Below, piece by piece: positions 26,701-34,626 of a stretch of 64,000 nucleotides of DNA. A program made the position numbers and the translations under genes. The stretch spans positions 186,001 to 250,000 of the forward strand of contig JAJPJX010000159.1 of the NCBI GenBank assembly GCA_021324015.1, written 5' to 3'. Within the stretch, counting starts at the first letter, position 1; each line of letters starts with the position of its first letter. The notes below the pieces were generated by a model. The model was given only the letters and a program-made list of their open reading frames with translations. It did not search any database and was not told the origin of the DNA. The DNA comes from Solibacteraceae bacterium. GTDB taxonomy: Bacteria; Acidobacteriota; Terriglobia; Bryobacterales; Bryobacteraceae.

Positions 26701-27067
26701 CGTCTCGAACTGGACCATCGGTGATCGCTTCAACACCAAGATTGAAAACCCCATCTGGAACATCAACTCTTTCGCCAATCCGGCGGCGTTCACCTCGGGT
26801 ACATTGGGGCGCAACGTCCTCAACGGCCCGCACCTGGTGTGGTCCCAGGCTTCGGCGGCCAAAGAGATTCACTTCAAGGAACTGGCTACGCTCGAACTCC
26901 GCTACGACATCAACAATGTCTTCAAGAACCCGAACTTCATCAATCCCAATTCGGTGGTCAACCTGAGCAGCCCCGGATTGTTCGGCAAACTCACCGGTAC
27001 GCAGGGCGGATGGTGCTGCCTGGGCGGGCAGTTTGTGGCCACGTTCGTCGCCAAACTGATCTTCTGA
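23717..27067 (+). CDS. TonB-dependent outer-membrane receptor with carboxypeptidase-regulatory domain
   Basis: A 1,116-residue outer-membrane protein. Signal peptide about 1-19 (ending LFAQ). Next is a carboxypeptidase-regulatory-like domain (about 24-105: GNIIGHVTDATGAAVAGAEV), a plug domain (about 110-235: GERDRGIGYTLDGIP and YKSGTNRLHFEG) and a long beta-barrel that ends in Phe, as outer-membrane barrels do. Acidobacteria have many such SusC/RagA-like or oligosaccharide-type receptors, usually for polymers or complex sugars. The gene stands next to a sugar-acid dehydratase, so a plant-derived sugar substrate is plausible but unproven. No SusD-like partner is present. Confidence 0.92.
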   Translation: MRCVLAIALLVGSASALFAQSATGNIIGHVTDATGAAVAGAEVSAINAEKGLTFKTVTDEQGIFRFFYLAPATYRLTFQHVGFNSVERPDILLRSNETPTVDVQLSVGNVVQKLEVQAEAPLVEAATSTTGTILPGKEMNALPIMQRYTWMSMYVMPGVTSMNGFHIAGERDRGIGYTLDGIPGTQPAVGGVSTPRIVSTTANAIEEVKLSSTVLPAEYGHSAGGMLSATYKSGTNRLHFEGEDRYVNNAMLHRAYFNLGNAPFGYHELAGLASGPVYFPKIYNGKNKTFFLFGWSMHHEKYNQSVFSTVPTLDELNGNFNFGGLGYPVYDPTTTQQVNGKWVSTPFAGNVIPKSRFDPAVVNFLNHQPWAPPNNLGGSGLLTATGPQQNYGATSTYFSYRTRYDIKIDHNFSDQNRIFGRFSEIVNRAVGDQIGINWKLLDGSAVLQPINQENSVISDTHMFSPTFLNEVRVGFNRWHQSRTPPGYNQNWAGQLGIPGVSGLTFPTFLDSNGGYFFNTQFPGGGLSQVSQGYIVQDNVTRVIGPHSLRMGYEIQKTTEDFLLPSLPGGTYYFGGTGYPFTPNTGNDFAALLLGSVTRATFSTTLANWLPQWWSHALYFQDDWTASRRLTLNLGLRWSYETPMRTKYGQQSQFDPTATDPLTGLPGAIVHNPGPLGNSDYKHFQPRIGVAYRLKDNMVLRGGFGLTTIDLFSTTLSSQNFQEYTSNVTVQNAPGIPTPAFYLNKGPGNINFNVLANGTAPFVGTNYSARTAERYDPALRNPYAMNWNATYQWQFAPSWLLELSYQGSNGVGLFEAWNINTVPLNVSTNPSVLQNIFQNYQNFRPYPNFGEIDQWGNFGHSTYHSGTVKIEKRLSSGITFTSFFTRSKAIDDCDNDQVCTGETFYNRSLEKGRAGFDVTNRSVTYVTYALPIGRGRRFMNHGGVLDYIFGGWNITWAQTYQTGLPVTFTLAGSPYNYLPGNGVLRPNATVPAGQIPVSNWTIGDRFNTKIENPIWNINSFANPAAFTSGTLGRNVLNGPHLVWSQASAAKEIHFKELATLELRYDINNVFKNPNFINPNSVVNLSSPGLFGKLTGTQGGWCCLGGQFVATFVAKLIF

Positions 27068-27086
27068 CGGCAGCGGGCGCGATGAC

Positions 27087-29594
27087 TTATTCGAGCACGG
27101 GCAGCGTCAGGTAACCCGCCGGGACAAACAGGCTCCCTTCGGTGGTCCCCTCGGGCGAAATCCGCCGTAATTCGTCTCGCAGCGCCGTCCCGGTCTTGCT
27201 TCGGAAAGCGCGCGTCACGCGGGTCACCTGCTCCGCCGATTCGTGCGCGAACTCCAGCCGGAAGTGCCGGATGTCCGCGCGCCGCCACGCCTCCAGGTGC
27301 GCGCTCGCCTCCTGCGCCTCCGCGCCGAAGACCGTGTTGCGGCAGCCCACGTCCGCCAGCACCGGGTGCGCTCGCCCGTTCACATCCCGCAGCGCCACCC
27401 GATGTCGTTCGCACGGGCGTCCGCAATCCTTGTACGAGGTCCCCGTCGAGAGAAAGCGGCAGAACACGCAGTGCTCGGTGTGGAACACCGGCAGGTGCTG
27501 GTAGGCCACCGCCTCGATCTTCTCCGCGCCCACCGCCCGCGCCAGGTCGGCCACCTGCTCCGCGTTCAGGTCGTGCGTCGGCGTGATGCGCTCCAGGCCC
27601 ATCTCCAGCAGCAGCGCCGCGCTCGCCGAATTGGCCGCGTTCAGGCTGAAATCTCCGATCAGCACCGCATGCGGCCTCGCGCCCAGCGCCTCGACGAGGC
27701 CTGCCGCCCGCACCACCAGCGGGCACTCCAGCCTCCGCAAAAACTCCGCGATCCGCTCCTCCCCCGGCTTGAGCACCCGCGGGCTGGCCACTCGCACTGC
27801 CAGCCCGGCGGCCCTCACCCGCTCCACGGACGGAAGCAGGCCATAGAGATCCAGGTAATCCAGCGTGATGCTCGCCGGCGCCAGTTCCAGCGCGGCATCC
27901 AGTTGCTCCCGCGTGCGCACCAGCAGATGCAGCTCCGCTCCGCCGTCCGCCGCCGCCGGGCGAATCCGGGCCAGCGCGGCTGCCACTACCGCCTCCGGCG
28001 CGTGAATCTCCGCCCTCGGTGCCTGCCCCTGCCGTTCCCGCAGCGCCTCCTCCGCCTGCCGCCGCATCTGGTTCAGCACCGAGCTCGGAGCGAACGGCGC
28101 TCCCTCGATCTCTAGTTCCAAGCCCGCCAGTTCGTACGGGGTCCCGCCCAGCCGGCCGAACTGCTCGCGCAGCAACTCTTCGGTAATCGCCCGCTGCTCG
28201 GCTCGGTCGAGCGCCGCTGCCGATTCCACCGTCACGCGCACCTCCGGCCGCCTGCACAGCCTCCATTCGGCTTCGAGCGGAGCGCCCTCCCGTGCCCTCA
28301 CCCGCACCGCGGCCGCCTGCCGGCGCATCGGTGCGCTGGCCTGCGTGTACGGCCGCGCCGCCCGCTCCACCTCCGGATCGTGCGTCCGCCACACCAGGTC
28401 CCCCGGCCGGATGCGCCCGAAATTCACCGCGCCGTTGGCGAACTCCACCTCCAGCCGGCCGTCGCGCCGGGCCCGCGCGGCATATACCCGTCCGCCTTCC
28501 TCGGGTTCCTCGGGGCTGCGCCAGTCGGCTGCGTCGAACACCACCCCGTCGCCCGGTTTGAGTGGCGCGAGCTGATGCACCCTCCCCGGCTCCACCACCA
28601 CGGCTTTGGACTCCACGCGCGCCACCCGCCCCATCTGCACGCCGCGATGCCGCGGCGCCCGCCCCCGCACGACTGCCTGGTGATTCGTGCCCGTCAGGAA
28701 ATAAGCGCCCAGCCCGCGCGAGTATACCTGCTCCAGTTGCAGTTCCTCGCCGTCGCTGAAGCGCGACTCTGCGCCCGCCCACGCCTCGTCCACTGCCTGC
28801 CGGTACGCGCGCGTGGCCAGCGCCACGTAATCCGCGTCCTTGTACCGCCCCTCGATCTTCAGCGCCGCCACGCCTGCCCGCACGATCTCCGGAATCTGGC
28901 GCAGCGCGTACAAATCCCCTGGAGAGAGGAGGTACCGCGCATCCCCCAGCGGGCGCCGCTCGCCGTCCACGATCAGGTCGTAGGGCAGCCGGCAGGCTTG
29001 CGCGCACTGGCCCCGGTTGGCGCTCCGCCCGCCCCAGGCTTCCGAGGAGAAGCACTGCCCCGAGTACGCCACGCACAGCGCCCCGTGCACGAAAATCTCC
29101 AGCTCCGCCTCGGTCGCCGCCCGGATCGCCCGGATCTCCTCCAGCGAAAGCTCCCGCGCCAGCGTCACCCGGCGCGCCCCCAGCCGCTCGGCCAGCCGCA
29201 CACCTTCCGCATTGGTGATGCTCATCTGCGTGCTGGCGTGGATCTCCAGCCCCGGCGCCACTTGCGGCGCCAGCTTCAGCATCCCCACGTCCTGCACGAT
29301 GATGGCGTCTGCCCCGGCTTCGGCGATCGCCGCGACCGTGCGCGCCGCCTCCTCGAGCTCGTGCTGGAAGATCAGCGTGTTGAAAGTGACGTAGCCCTTC
29401 ACGCCGCGTTCGTGCAGCCGGCGCAGCGCCGCCGCGAGTTCCCCCAATGGAAAGCCCGTCTTCGCCCGCGCGGTGAAATGCTTCAGGCCGAAATACACAG
29501 CGTCCGCGCCGGCTTCGATGGCCGCCTCCAGTTGCGGCCAGTACCCGGCCGGACTCATCACTTCTGGTTTTGCGAGACGCAGGTCTTCCGGCAT
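27087..29594 (-). CDS. U32-family peptidase/hydroxylase-like protein with DUF3656
   Basis: An 835-residue protein. The N-terminal half is the U32 TIM-barrel (PEVMSPAGYWPQLEAAIEAGADAVYFGL, then EIFVHGALCVAYSGQCFSSE and RGQCAQACR), followed by a DUF3656-type insert and a C-terminal region with another Cys cluster (CVFCRFLSTGTSYKDCGRPC). This architecture matches RlhA, which hydroxylates a 23S rRNA cytidine, more closely than any true protease, and the Cys groups fit an iron-sulfur site. So an RNA-modifying role is more likely than peptidase. It converges on the TonB receptor with only 19 bases between stops. Confidence 0.88.
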   Translation of the reverse strand: MPEDLRLAKPEVMSPAGYWPQLEAAIEAGADAVYFGLKHFTARAKTGFPLGELAAALRRLHERGVKGYVTFNTLIFQHELEEAARTVAAIAEAGADAIIVQDVGMLKLAPQVAPGLEIHASTQMSITNAEGVRLAERLGARRVTLARELSLEEIRAIRAATEAELEIFVHGALCVAYSGQCFSSEAWGGRSANRGQCAQACRLPYDLIVDGERRPLGDARYLLSPGDLYALRQIPEIVRAGVAALKIEGRYKDADYVALATRAYRQAVDEAWAGAESRFSDGEELQLEQVYSRGLGAYFLTGTNHQAVVRGRAPRHRGVQMGRVARVESKAVVVEPGRVHQLAPLKPGDGVVFDAADWRSPEEPEEGGRVYAARARRDGRLEVEFANGAVNFGRIRPGDLVWRTHDPEVERAARPYTQASAPMRRQAAAVRVRAREGAPLEAEWRLCRRPEVRVTVESAAALDRAEQRAITEELLREQFGRLGGTPYELAGLELEIEGAPFAPSSVLNQMRRQAEEALRERQGQAPRAEIHAPEAVVAAALARIRPAAADGGAELHLLVRTREQLDAALELAPASITLDYLDLYGLLPSVERVRAAGLAVRVASPRVLKPGEERIAEFLRRLECPLVVRAAGLVEALGARPHAVLIGDFSLNAANSASAALLLEMGLERITPTHDLNAEQVADLARAVGAEKIEAVAYQHLPVFHTEHCVFCRFLSTGTSYKDCGRPCERHRVALRDVNGRAHPVLADVGCRNTVFGAEAQEASAHLEAWRRADIRHFRLEFAHESAEQVTRVTRAFRSKTGTALRDELRRISPEGTTEGSLFVPAGYLTLPVLE

Positions 29595-29645
29595 GGGAGA
29601 GGCGATACTTTCAGCCTACCGCAATGCCGGAACCCGCCGCGCCGC

Positions 29646-31406
29646 CTACTGATAGCTGGTCGTCTTCATCGTCCCCATCGACGAGGTGAACAGTCCGTTG
29701 TCAATCGTTCCTCCCGCCGTCAAGGGCGCGCTGAAGACTCCATTGCCCCCGGAAGTTTGCGTCGTCGAGGTCACCATCAGCATGCCGAACCCGCCGCCGA
29801 TCCCCGTGGTCGCCGCCGGCGTAGCCGGCAACTGTGAGAGCACCGAGGACGGCACGGTGAACGCCAGCTTGTCCGCCGTGGTTGTGCACACGAACACCCC
29901 GGCGTCGTAAATCGGATTGTTCGTGTCGCCGCCTGTCATGGTGCCGGAAGCCCCGATGATCGCCACCAGGTCGTTGCCGCCGCCGCTCCAACTGAGCGCC
30001 AGGTTTTGGCTGCGCACCACCGTATCGGGCAGCGGGTTCGTCAGCGTGAGCGGCGCATTCACCGTCAGGCTTGCCTGGAACGGCCCCACGTCGGCTCCGC
30101 CCGGGCCAACCAACTGGTAGCTCCCCTGCACGATCACCGGCCCGCTCGAACCCGGCAGCCCGGGAATCCCGCTCGGCAGCCCCGACATCGAGGTGCCCAG
30201 GCTCAACGAATACAGGTTCCCGGCGCCCCGCGGCACCTGCTTGTTCAGCCCGCTTGGCCCCGTCAGGGTGAGCGCCGCCCCGGCGTCCAGCCCCGTCGCC
30301 GAAATGCCGAAAAGTAATGTGTTCTGGGTGCCCGTGCGGCGGTATACCTGGCAAGCGCCGAAGGCGCTGAGATATCCGGAAGCGTCCCCCAACTGGTCCG
30401 CCGAGAACTTGAAAAAGCTCCCGCTCACGCCCTCCGTCTTCGCGTTCACCGAGCCAAACCCCGGCACGTTCATGGTGCTCGCCAGGCTCGACATGACGAT
30501 ATTGCCCGCCGCCCCGCTCAGCCCCTGGTCCAGCCGCGCCAGGGCCGTCTTGCTGAACATCGGGCTCACGCAGGCGTCCGCGCCCGCGGGTGCGATCGAG
30601 ATCGTCGCCAGGTTGCTCAATTGCCCGCCCACGCTCACCTGGAGAGGCACGTTGCAGCCGGTTTGCACGTCACTCGGAAGCTGGAAGTTGATCTGGTCCG
30701 CGCCCGGCAGCGAGGGCGACCGCCCGGCGTAACCCGGAGTGATCTGGCTGTTGCCCACGATCACCTTCACGTCCACCTGGCTGCGCAGATCGATGGCTCC
30801 CGGCGCGTCGTTGTCCGCCTTTTGAATCGCGCCCAGGCCCGTTCCCCAGGCGATCAGCGTCTGCCCGGGATGCGCCGGCGACATCGTGAAGCCTCCCACC
30901 GTCCCCGTCGTGAAGCGGTTGATGTCGAGCTGCGTCTGCGAAATGTAAATCTGCACCACCGCGCGCCCCGTCCCCGAGCCGTTCGCTGTGATGCTGCCGT
31001 ATTTCCGCGCCACCACTGTGGCCTGCACGGGCGCGCTCGTCCCGTTGTAGCTCACCGTCACGTTGTAGGTGCCCGGCGCCGCTGTGGAAGGCAGAATGCC
31101 CGCCAGTTGGTTCACCCCGCTCTGGTTGTACGTGTACACCATGTACGCGTTCACCGCCGCGCCTCCGGCCGCTGGCGTGAACGTGATCCCCGAGCCGCCC
31201 AGCGTGGTGCCCAGCGGCAGCGTCGCCTGCGTGAAGCCCGGTGCGCTGAGATTCGACCCTTTCACCACGAAGATGCTGCCCTGCGCGATGTTTGCCGTAT
31301 AACTCGCGGCGTCCTGGATGCCGCCCGACTGAATCGTGGGAGCCTGTGCGAAAACCGCCAGGCCCGCTCCCAGCCACCCGGCTAGTATCGTCCATGTGCG
31401 TGTCAT
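29646..31406 (-). CDS. Secreted protein with Solibacter-type (TIGR03437-like) domain
   Basis: A 586-residue secreted protein: signal peptide about 1-20 (ending AVFAQ). The next 230 residues carry the Solibacter-type C-terminal domain pattern seen widely in this lineage: IQDAASYTANIAQGSIFVVKGSNL, then LIAWGTGLG and LPGADQINFQLPSDV. The second half is Gly/Ser/Thr/Pro-rich with few Cys or catalytic motifs and includes an Ig-like stretch (LPDTVVRSQNLALSWSGG). Probably a cell-surface or extracellular structural protein; function unknown. Its upstream region holds two perfect palindromes (31476-31504). Confidence 0.8.
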   Translation of the reverse strand: MTRTWTILAGWLGAGLAVFAQAPTIQSGGIQDAASYTANIAQGSIFVVKGSNLSAPGFTQATLPLGTTLGGSGITFTPAAGGAAVNAYMVYTYNQSGVNQLAGILPSTAAPGTYNVTVSYNGTSAPVQATVVARKYGSITANGSGTGRAVVQIYISQTQLDINRFTTGTVGGFTMSPAHPGQTLIAWGTGLGAIQKADNDAPGAIDLRSQVDVKVIVGNSQITPGYAGRSPSLPGADQINFQLPSDVQTGCNVPLQVSVGGQLSNLATISIAPAGADACVSPMFSKTALARLDQGLSGAAGNIVMSSLASTMNVPGFGSVNAKTEGVSGSFFKFSADQLGDASGYLSAFGACQVYRRTGTQNTLLFGISATGLDAGAALTLTGPSGLNKQVPRGAGNLYSLSLGTSMSGLPSGIPGLPGSSGPVIVQGSYQLVGPGGADVGPFQASLTVNAPLTLTNPLPDTVVRSQNLALSWSGGGNDLVAIIGASGTMTGGDTNNPIYDAGVFVCTTTADKLAFTVPSSVLSQLPATPAATTGIGGGFGMLMVTSTTQTSGGNGVFSAPLTAGGTIDNGLFTSSMGTMKTTSYQ

Positions 31407-31475
31407 AAATTTCCAGCATTTCCGGCCTGTTTGTCGTAATTATGAACATATCACTGAAACATGGCGGCGAGGTAA

Positions 31476-31504
31476 ACCCCCCTGGGGGTAGTCTGTACCG
31501 GTAC
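31476..31504. promoter_or_regulatory. Two palindromes upstream of the Solibacter-type secreted protein
   Basis: ACCCCC-CT-GGGGGT (31476-31489, 6-bp arms) and GTACCGGTAC (31495-31504, perfect 10-bp palindrome) lie 70-98 bases upstream of the 31406 start and just past the stop of the M14 gene. The first resembles the C-tract/G-tract operators of CsoR/RcnR-type regulators. No regulator gene of that family is in the window, and a weak terminator role for the M14 gene is an alternative. Confidence 0.35.
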
Positions 31505-31517
31505 TCCGCTCTCGCCC

Positions 31518-32717
31518 CTACTCGCCCGCCACGGCCTCGGCCAGCGCCCGCACCAGCCCCGCGCCGAAGGCCATGCGGTCCTCCGCCGTGGGGCAGCGGC
31601 CCAACCCCGGGTTGTGCTCGATCATTTGTTCCATGATCATGGCCGGCAGCCGGCGGTCGGCGAACAGTCCCTGCGCGACCGTCATGCGGCCTGGCTTGCC
31701 CGGCGTGGTGGTCGCGCCGGACTCCCGCAGCGGCCCGGTAGCGTGAAACGAGGTGCTCGCCGCCAGCCGCGCGAGCACCCGCTCCCCCAGTTTCCGGAAA
31801 GCCGCCGGTGCTTCCAGGTATTCGGTGTGCTCCGTATTGTGCAACGAAAGGAACAGGTCCACCCGGTGACCCCCGTCCACCCAGCCCAGGATCGCCCGGT
31901 GTTGCGCCGCAATCTCCGGCATCTTCCGCGCATCGATCGTGTCCCAGTTCCGGTTGAGGTCGTAGCCGTTCCGATTGAACCGTACCCCGCCGTCGGCCAC
32001 CCCGTCCGGATCGGCCATCGGGAAGATCTGGTAGACCACCGTGTCTCGCAGACGCGCCGCGCGCTCGTCGCCCGAAAGCAGAAAGCGCATCGCGCCCTCG
32101 CACGCCCAGGAGGAGCCCGCTTCCCACGCGTGCTGCCGGAACATCAGCCAGATCACTTTCTTGCGGGCTTCCGGAGCCTTTGGGTCAGTGATCGTGACCA
32201 GCGGCATCTCCCGGCCTTCCACCGTGCGGCCCACCACCCGCCGCACCAGGTAGGGGCTCCCCCGGAATGTCTCCAGCAGCTTCGCCAGGTCCTGGTTGGT
32301 GTATGGCGGCACGTGCGCGATCCACATGCGCTCGCGCTCCGGCGTAAAGCGCAGCCGCAGCCGCGGCTCCCGCGCGTCCCACTCCACCTGGTCGTCGCGG
32401 AAATGCCGCCAGCTTCGCCCGTCGTAGCTGTAGACCGGCCGCGTGCCCGCCGTCACCGCATACACCGGCCCGTGATAGTTGTATTCCCCCGCCAGGTCCA
32501 CCAGGTCAATCTGGACCTGCTGGCGCGGCAGTCCGTCCAGCCGGAAGTAATACCAGTTCGCCTGCCGGTTCCGCCCGTCCTGGTCCCTCTGCCCCGCCAC
32601 CGCGCAGCGCAGGTGCGTGGCCGAAACCTGCTCCACCCCGCCCACCCTGCCGCCCTCAAAATTGCTGGAAACCTGAATGCCTGCCGCCAGCGCCGCCAAC
32701 CCGAGAAGGCCAACCAT
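31518..32717 (-). CDS. M14-family zinc carboxypeptidase (cytosolic carboxypeptidase-like)
   Basis: A 399-residue metallocarboxypeptidase-like protein. The N-terminal 130 residues form a beta domain (NFEGGRVGGVEQ) typical of the Nna1-type subgroup, then the M14 catalytic domain. Zinc ligands are His196 and Glu199 in RQHAWEAGS and His293 in LSLHNTEH; FNRNGYDLNRNW is the substrate-binding Asn-Arg region. The catalytic Glu would be the Glu in MIMEQMIEHN. A short hydrophobic leader (MVGLLGLAALAAG) may be a signal peptide, so the location may be periplasmic rather than cytosolic. Confidence 0.88.
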   Translation of the reverse strand: MVGLLGLAALAAGIQVSSNFEGGRVGGVEQVSATHLRCAVAGQRDQDGRNRQANWYYFRLDGLPRQQVQIDLVDLAGEYNYHGPVYAVTAGTRPVYSYDGRSWRHFRDDQVEWDAREPRLRLRFTPERERMWIAHVPPYTNQDLAKLLETFRGSPYLVRRVVGRTVEGREMPLVTITDPKAPEARKKVIWLMFRQHAWEAGSSWACEGAMRFLLSGDERAARLRDTVVYQIFPMADPDGVADGGVRFNRNGYDLNRNWDTIDARKMPEIAAQHRAILGWVDGGHRVDLFLSLHNTEHTEYLEAPAAFRKLGERVLARLAASTSFHATGPLRESGATTTPGKPGRMTVAQGLFADRRLPAMIMEQMIEHNPGLGRCPTAEDRMAFGAGLVRALAEAVAGE

Positions 32718-32748
32718 ACCCCCGTATGCTATCAGTGCAGCGGTCCCC

Positions 32749-33825
32749 CTACTTTTCCGAAATCCACGTCGCCAGCAGCGACCGGAAATCCTGGCTGCTC
32801 TTCACCACGTTGGGCAGCGCCAGCCCCGCCACCTCGATCTTGGTCCGCAGCGTCAGCACCATCTGCGAGAGCGCGCGCGGCTGCCAGTACTGCGCCTGGC
32901 CCGCTTGCGCCAGAAACTGCTGGATCCATGCCGGAATCAACGCCTCCGGCACCGCCGAAAGATCCTGGTACAGGTACTTGTCCGGCCGCGCTGACGAAAG
33001 TGGCCCCAGCGTGGAGACGATATAAGGCCCGGCGTTGTGCGGCCCGCCCGGAACGTTCAGCAGGAGTCCCTCGGAACGCGCCAGGTCATAGTGACCCAGC
33101 ACCCACGCCGCCGCCGGCACGCTTTGTGGGGGAGACTGCTTCACCGGCAGATACGTGATGTTGAGTCTGGCCCTCGGAATGTTTGCCGCCTCGAAATCCC
33201 GCACGTCGCTGATCACTTCCAGGCAAGCCTGGAAAGTCGCCAGGTACCGCGCGCGGGTGGCCTCGCTGGGCCCCGCGCCCAGCAGGATGTAGCTGTACAA
33301 GCCGTATCCCGGCGTCTCCGGCTTCGCCTGGAGCAGGAACGCCCGCCCCGTTAGCCGCGCCTCGCCGCCCGGCCCGGCGCCAACCGGTGGCGGGGGCGGG
33401 GCCGGCATCGGCGGCGGAGCCGGGGCCTCCGCGGTCGGCGCCTCCGCCATCGGCGGCCTCGCCTTTTTCGCCTTCTTTCGCTTTTCCTGCTCCATCCCGG
33501 CGCTCAGGTCGATATCCACCGATGCCGCCTTGCCCGCCTCGATGGAAACGCCCGTGCGCCGTATGGTCATGAACCCGCTGATCGCCACCCGGACGTCGTA
33601 GGTGCCCGGCGGCAGCGAGGGAAAAACGTAGCGCCCCTCCGCGTCCGTGTGCGCGGTGAACTGCTGCCCGCTCTCCTGGTTGGTGGCCGTGACCTCCGCG
33701 CCGGCCGCCGCCGTGCCCTCCACCCGCACCACGCCGGAAAGCGGCGCCACGGCGATGGGTACCGCCCTCGCCGCCGCCCACGCGATCCCGAGCGCCACCA
33801 GCACCAGCCTCATTTGCCGGGACAT
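32749..33825 (-). CDS. Secreted carboxypeptidase-regulatory-like (Cna-B) domain protein
   Basis: Start ATG 33825 is preceded by GAAAGGAGG, 7 bases upstream, which decides the start. The 358-residue product has a signal peptide (about 1-22), then one carboxypeptidase-regulatory-like domain (about 26-105: LSGVVRVEGTAAAGAEVTATNQ and PPGTYDVRVAISG). After a Lys/Arg-rich then Pro-rich linker (about 120-155) comes a C-terminal region of about 200 residues with no recognised family (GYGLYSYILLGAG, LGHYDLARSEGLLLNVPGG). It may be a cell-surface protein. It directly follows the small membrane protein at 33828. Confidence 0.75.
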   Translation of the reverse strand: MSRQMRLVLVALGIAWAAARAVPIAVAPLSGVVRVEGTAAAGAEVTATNQESGQQFTAHTDAEGRYVFPSLPPGTYDVRVAISGFMTIRRTGVSIEAGKAASVDIDLSAGMEQEKRKKAKKARPPMAEAPTAEAPAPPPMPAPPPPPVGAGPGGEARLTGRAFLLQAKPETPGYGLYSYILLGAGPSEATRARYLATFQACLEVISDVRDFEAANIPRARLNITYLPVKQSPPQSVPAAAWVLGHYDLARSEGLLLNVPGGPHNAGPYIVSTLGPLSSARPDKYLYQDLSAVPEALIPAWIQQFLAQAGQAQYWQPRALSQMVLTLRTKIEVAGLALPNVVKSSQDFRSLLATWISEK

Positions 33826-33827
33826 CG

Positions 33828-34049
33828 TTATCCTCCTTTCCCGGGTGTCTGGCGGCCTTTGGCCACGCGGCGCCACAGCCGGCAGGCCCCGTACGCCGCC
33901 ACAAACCAGGCCCCGAAGACCACCGTGGTCCCCGGCGGCCCCAACGGCGGCGCCGCCGGTACCGCCTGATAGAAGAAGATCCACGTCCCCAGGGTCAGCA
34001 CGAAGGCTGCCCCCAGGGCGACTTTGACCGCGCTCCACGCTTCGGACAC
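33828..34049 (-). CDS. Small two-helix membrane protein of unknown function (73 aa)
   Basis: Two hydrophobic segments are visible, about residues 8-28 (VKVALGAAFVLTLGTWIFFY) and about 40-58 (TTVVFGAWFVAAYGACRLW), separated by a Pro/Gly-rich turn. The C-terminus is basic (KGRQTPGKGG). Its stop lies 2 bases upstream of the next gene's start, and that gene's Shine-Dalgarno is inside this reading frame, so the two are probably translationally linked. Family unknown. Confidence 0.6.
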   Translation of the reverse strand: MSEAWSAVKVALGAAFVLTLGTWIFFYQAVPAAPPLGPPGTTVVFGAWFVAAYGACRLWRRVAKGRQTPGKGG

Positions 34050-34154
34050 GCCGTATCCGCCTTTTCTGATTTAGTGTACTCGCGCGGTGCCGCGTTGCAG
34101 CCGGCTTGTTCCGGCCCGTGCCGCATCGTAAAATCAGCACTCTTGGAAGACGGC

Positions 34155-34571
34155 ATGCGCGCCATCAATTGGAAACGGGTAGGCCTGGGCGGGCTGCTGG
34201 CCGGCGCCGTCATCAACGCCTGTCAGCTTGCCATCAACGCGGTAGTGTACCGCCGGGAGTGGAACTACACCTCCTCGCAGGTGGCGGCTTTCTTGGTTCT
34301 GGGCTTCCTGTCGGGTTTCTTCGCCATCTGGCTGTATGCCGCCATCCTGCCCCGCTACGGCGCCGGTGCCCGCACGGCTCTTATCGCCGGCCTGGCCGTC
34401 TGGATCTTTGGCTCCGTGATCGGCGCGGTGTTCGTCATTGCCATGGCGCGCCTGGGCACCCCGGCTCTCCATCCCCTGCTGGTTTACTGGATCTGCTGCC
34501 TGGTCCAGGTGTCCCTGGGCACATTGCTCGGCTGCCGGCTGTACCAGGACTCCCCTGTCCCTGGCCGCTGA
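34155..34571 (+). CDS. Four-helix membrane protein of unknown function
   Basis: A 138-residue protein with four hydrophobic segments near 9-27, 44-66, 76-101 and 108-130 (GLGGLLAGAVINACQLAINA, AAFLVLGFLSGFFAIWLYAA and so on). GGAAGA lies 7 bases before ATG 34155. No signature residues are recognised. It precedes the methyltransferase gene in the same direction after 55 bases. Confidence 0.6.
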   Translation: MRAINWKRVGLGGLLAGAVINACQLAINAVVYRREWNYTSSQVAAFLVLGFLSGFFAIWLYAAILPRYGAGARTALIAGLAVWIFGSVIGAVFVIAMARLGTPALHPLLVYWICCLVQVSLGTLLGCRLYQDSPVPGR

Positions 34572-34626
34572 ACACTGCCCGCCTCGAGCCGCTGGTATAC
34601 TTAGAGAGATTCGGAGGAGATTACCT

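Noticed and set aside
26902-29076. A 724-residue minus-strand frame across the end of the receptor and the U32 gene
   Set aside because: It is in another frame of the real U32 gene and is a Gly/Ala/Arg-rich shadow.
31476-31489. The C/G palindrome as a rho-independent terminator of the M14 gene
   Set aside because: The arms are separated by only two bases, too short for an RNA loop, and no T run follows; an operator is more likely.
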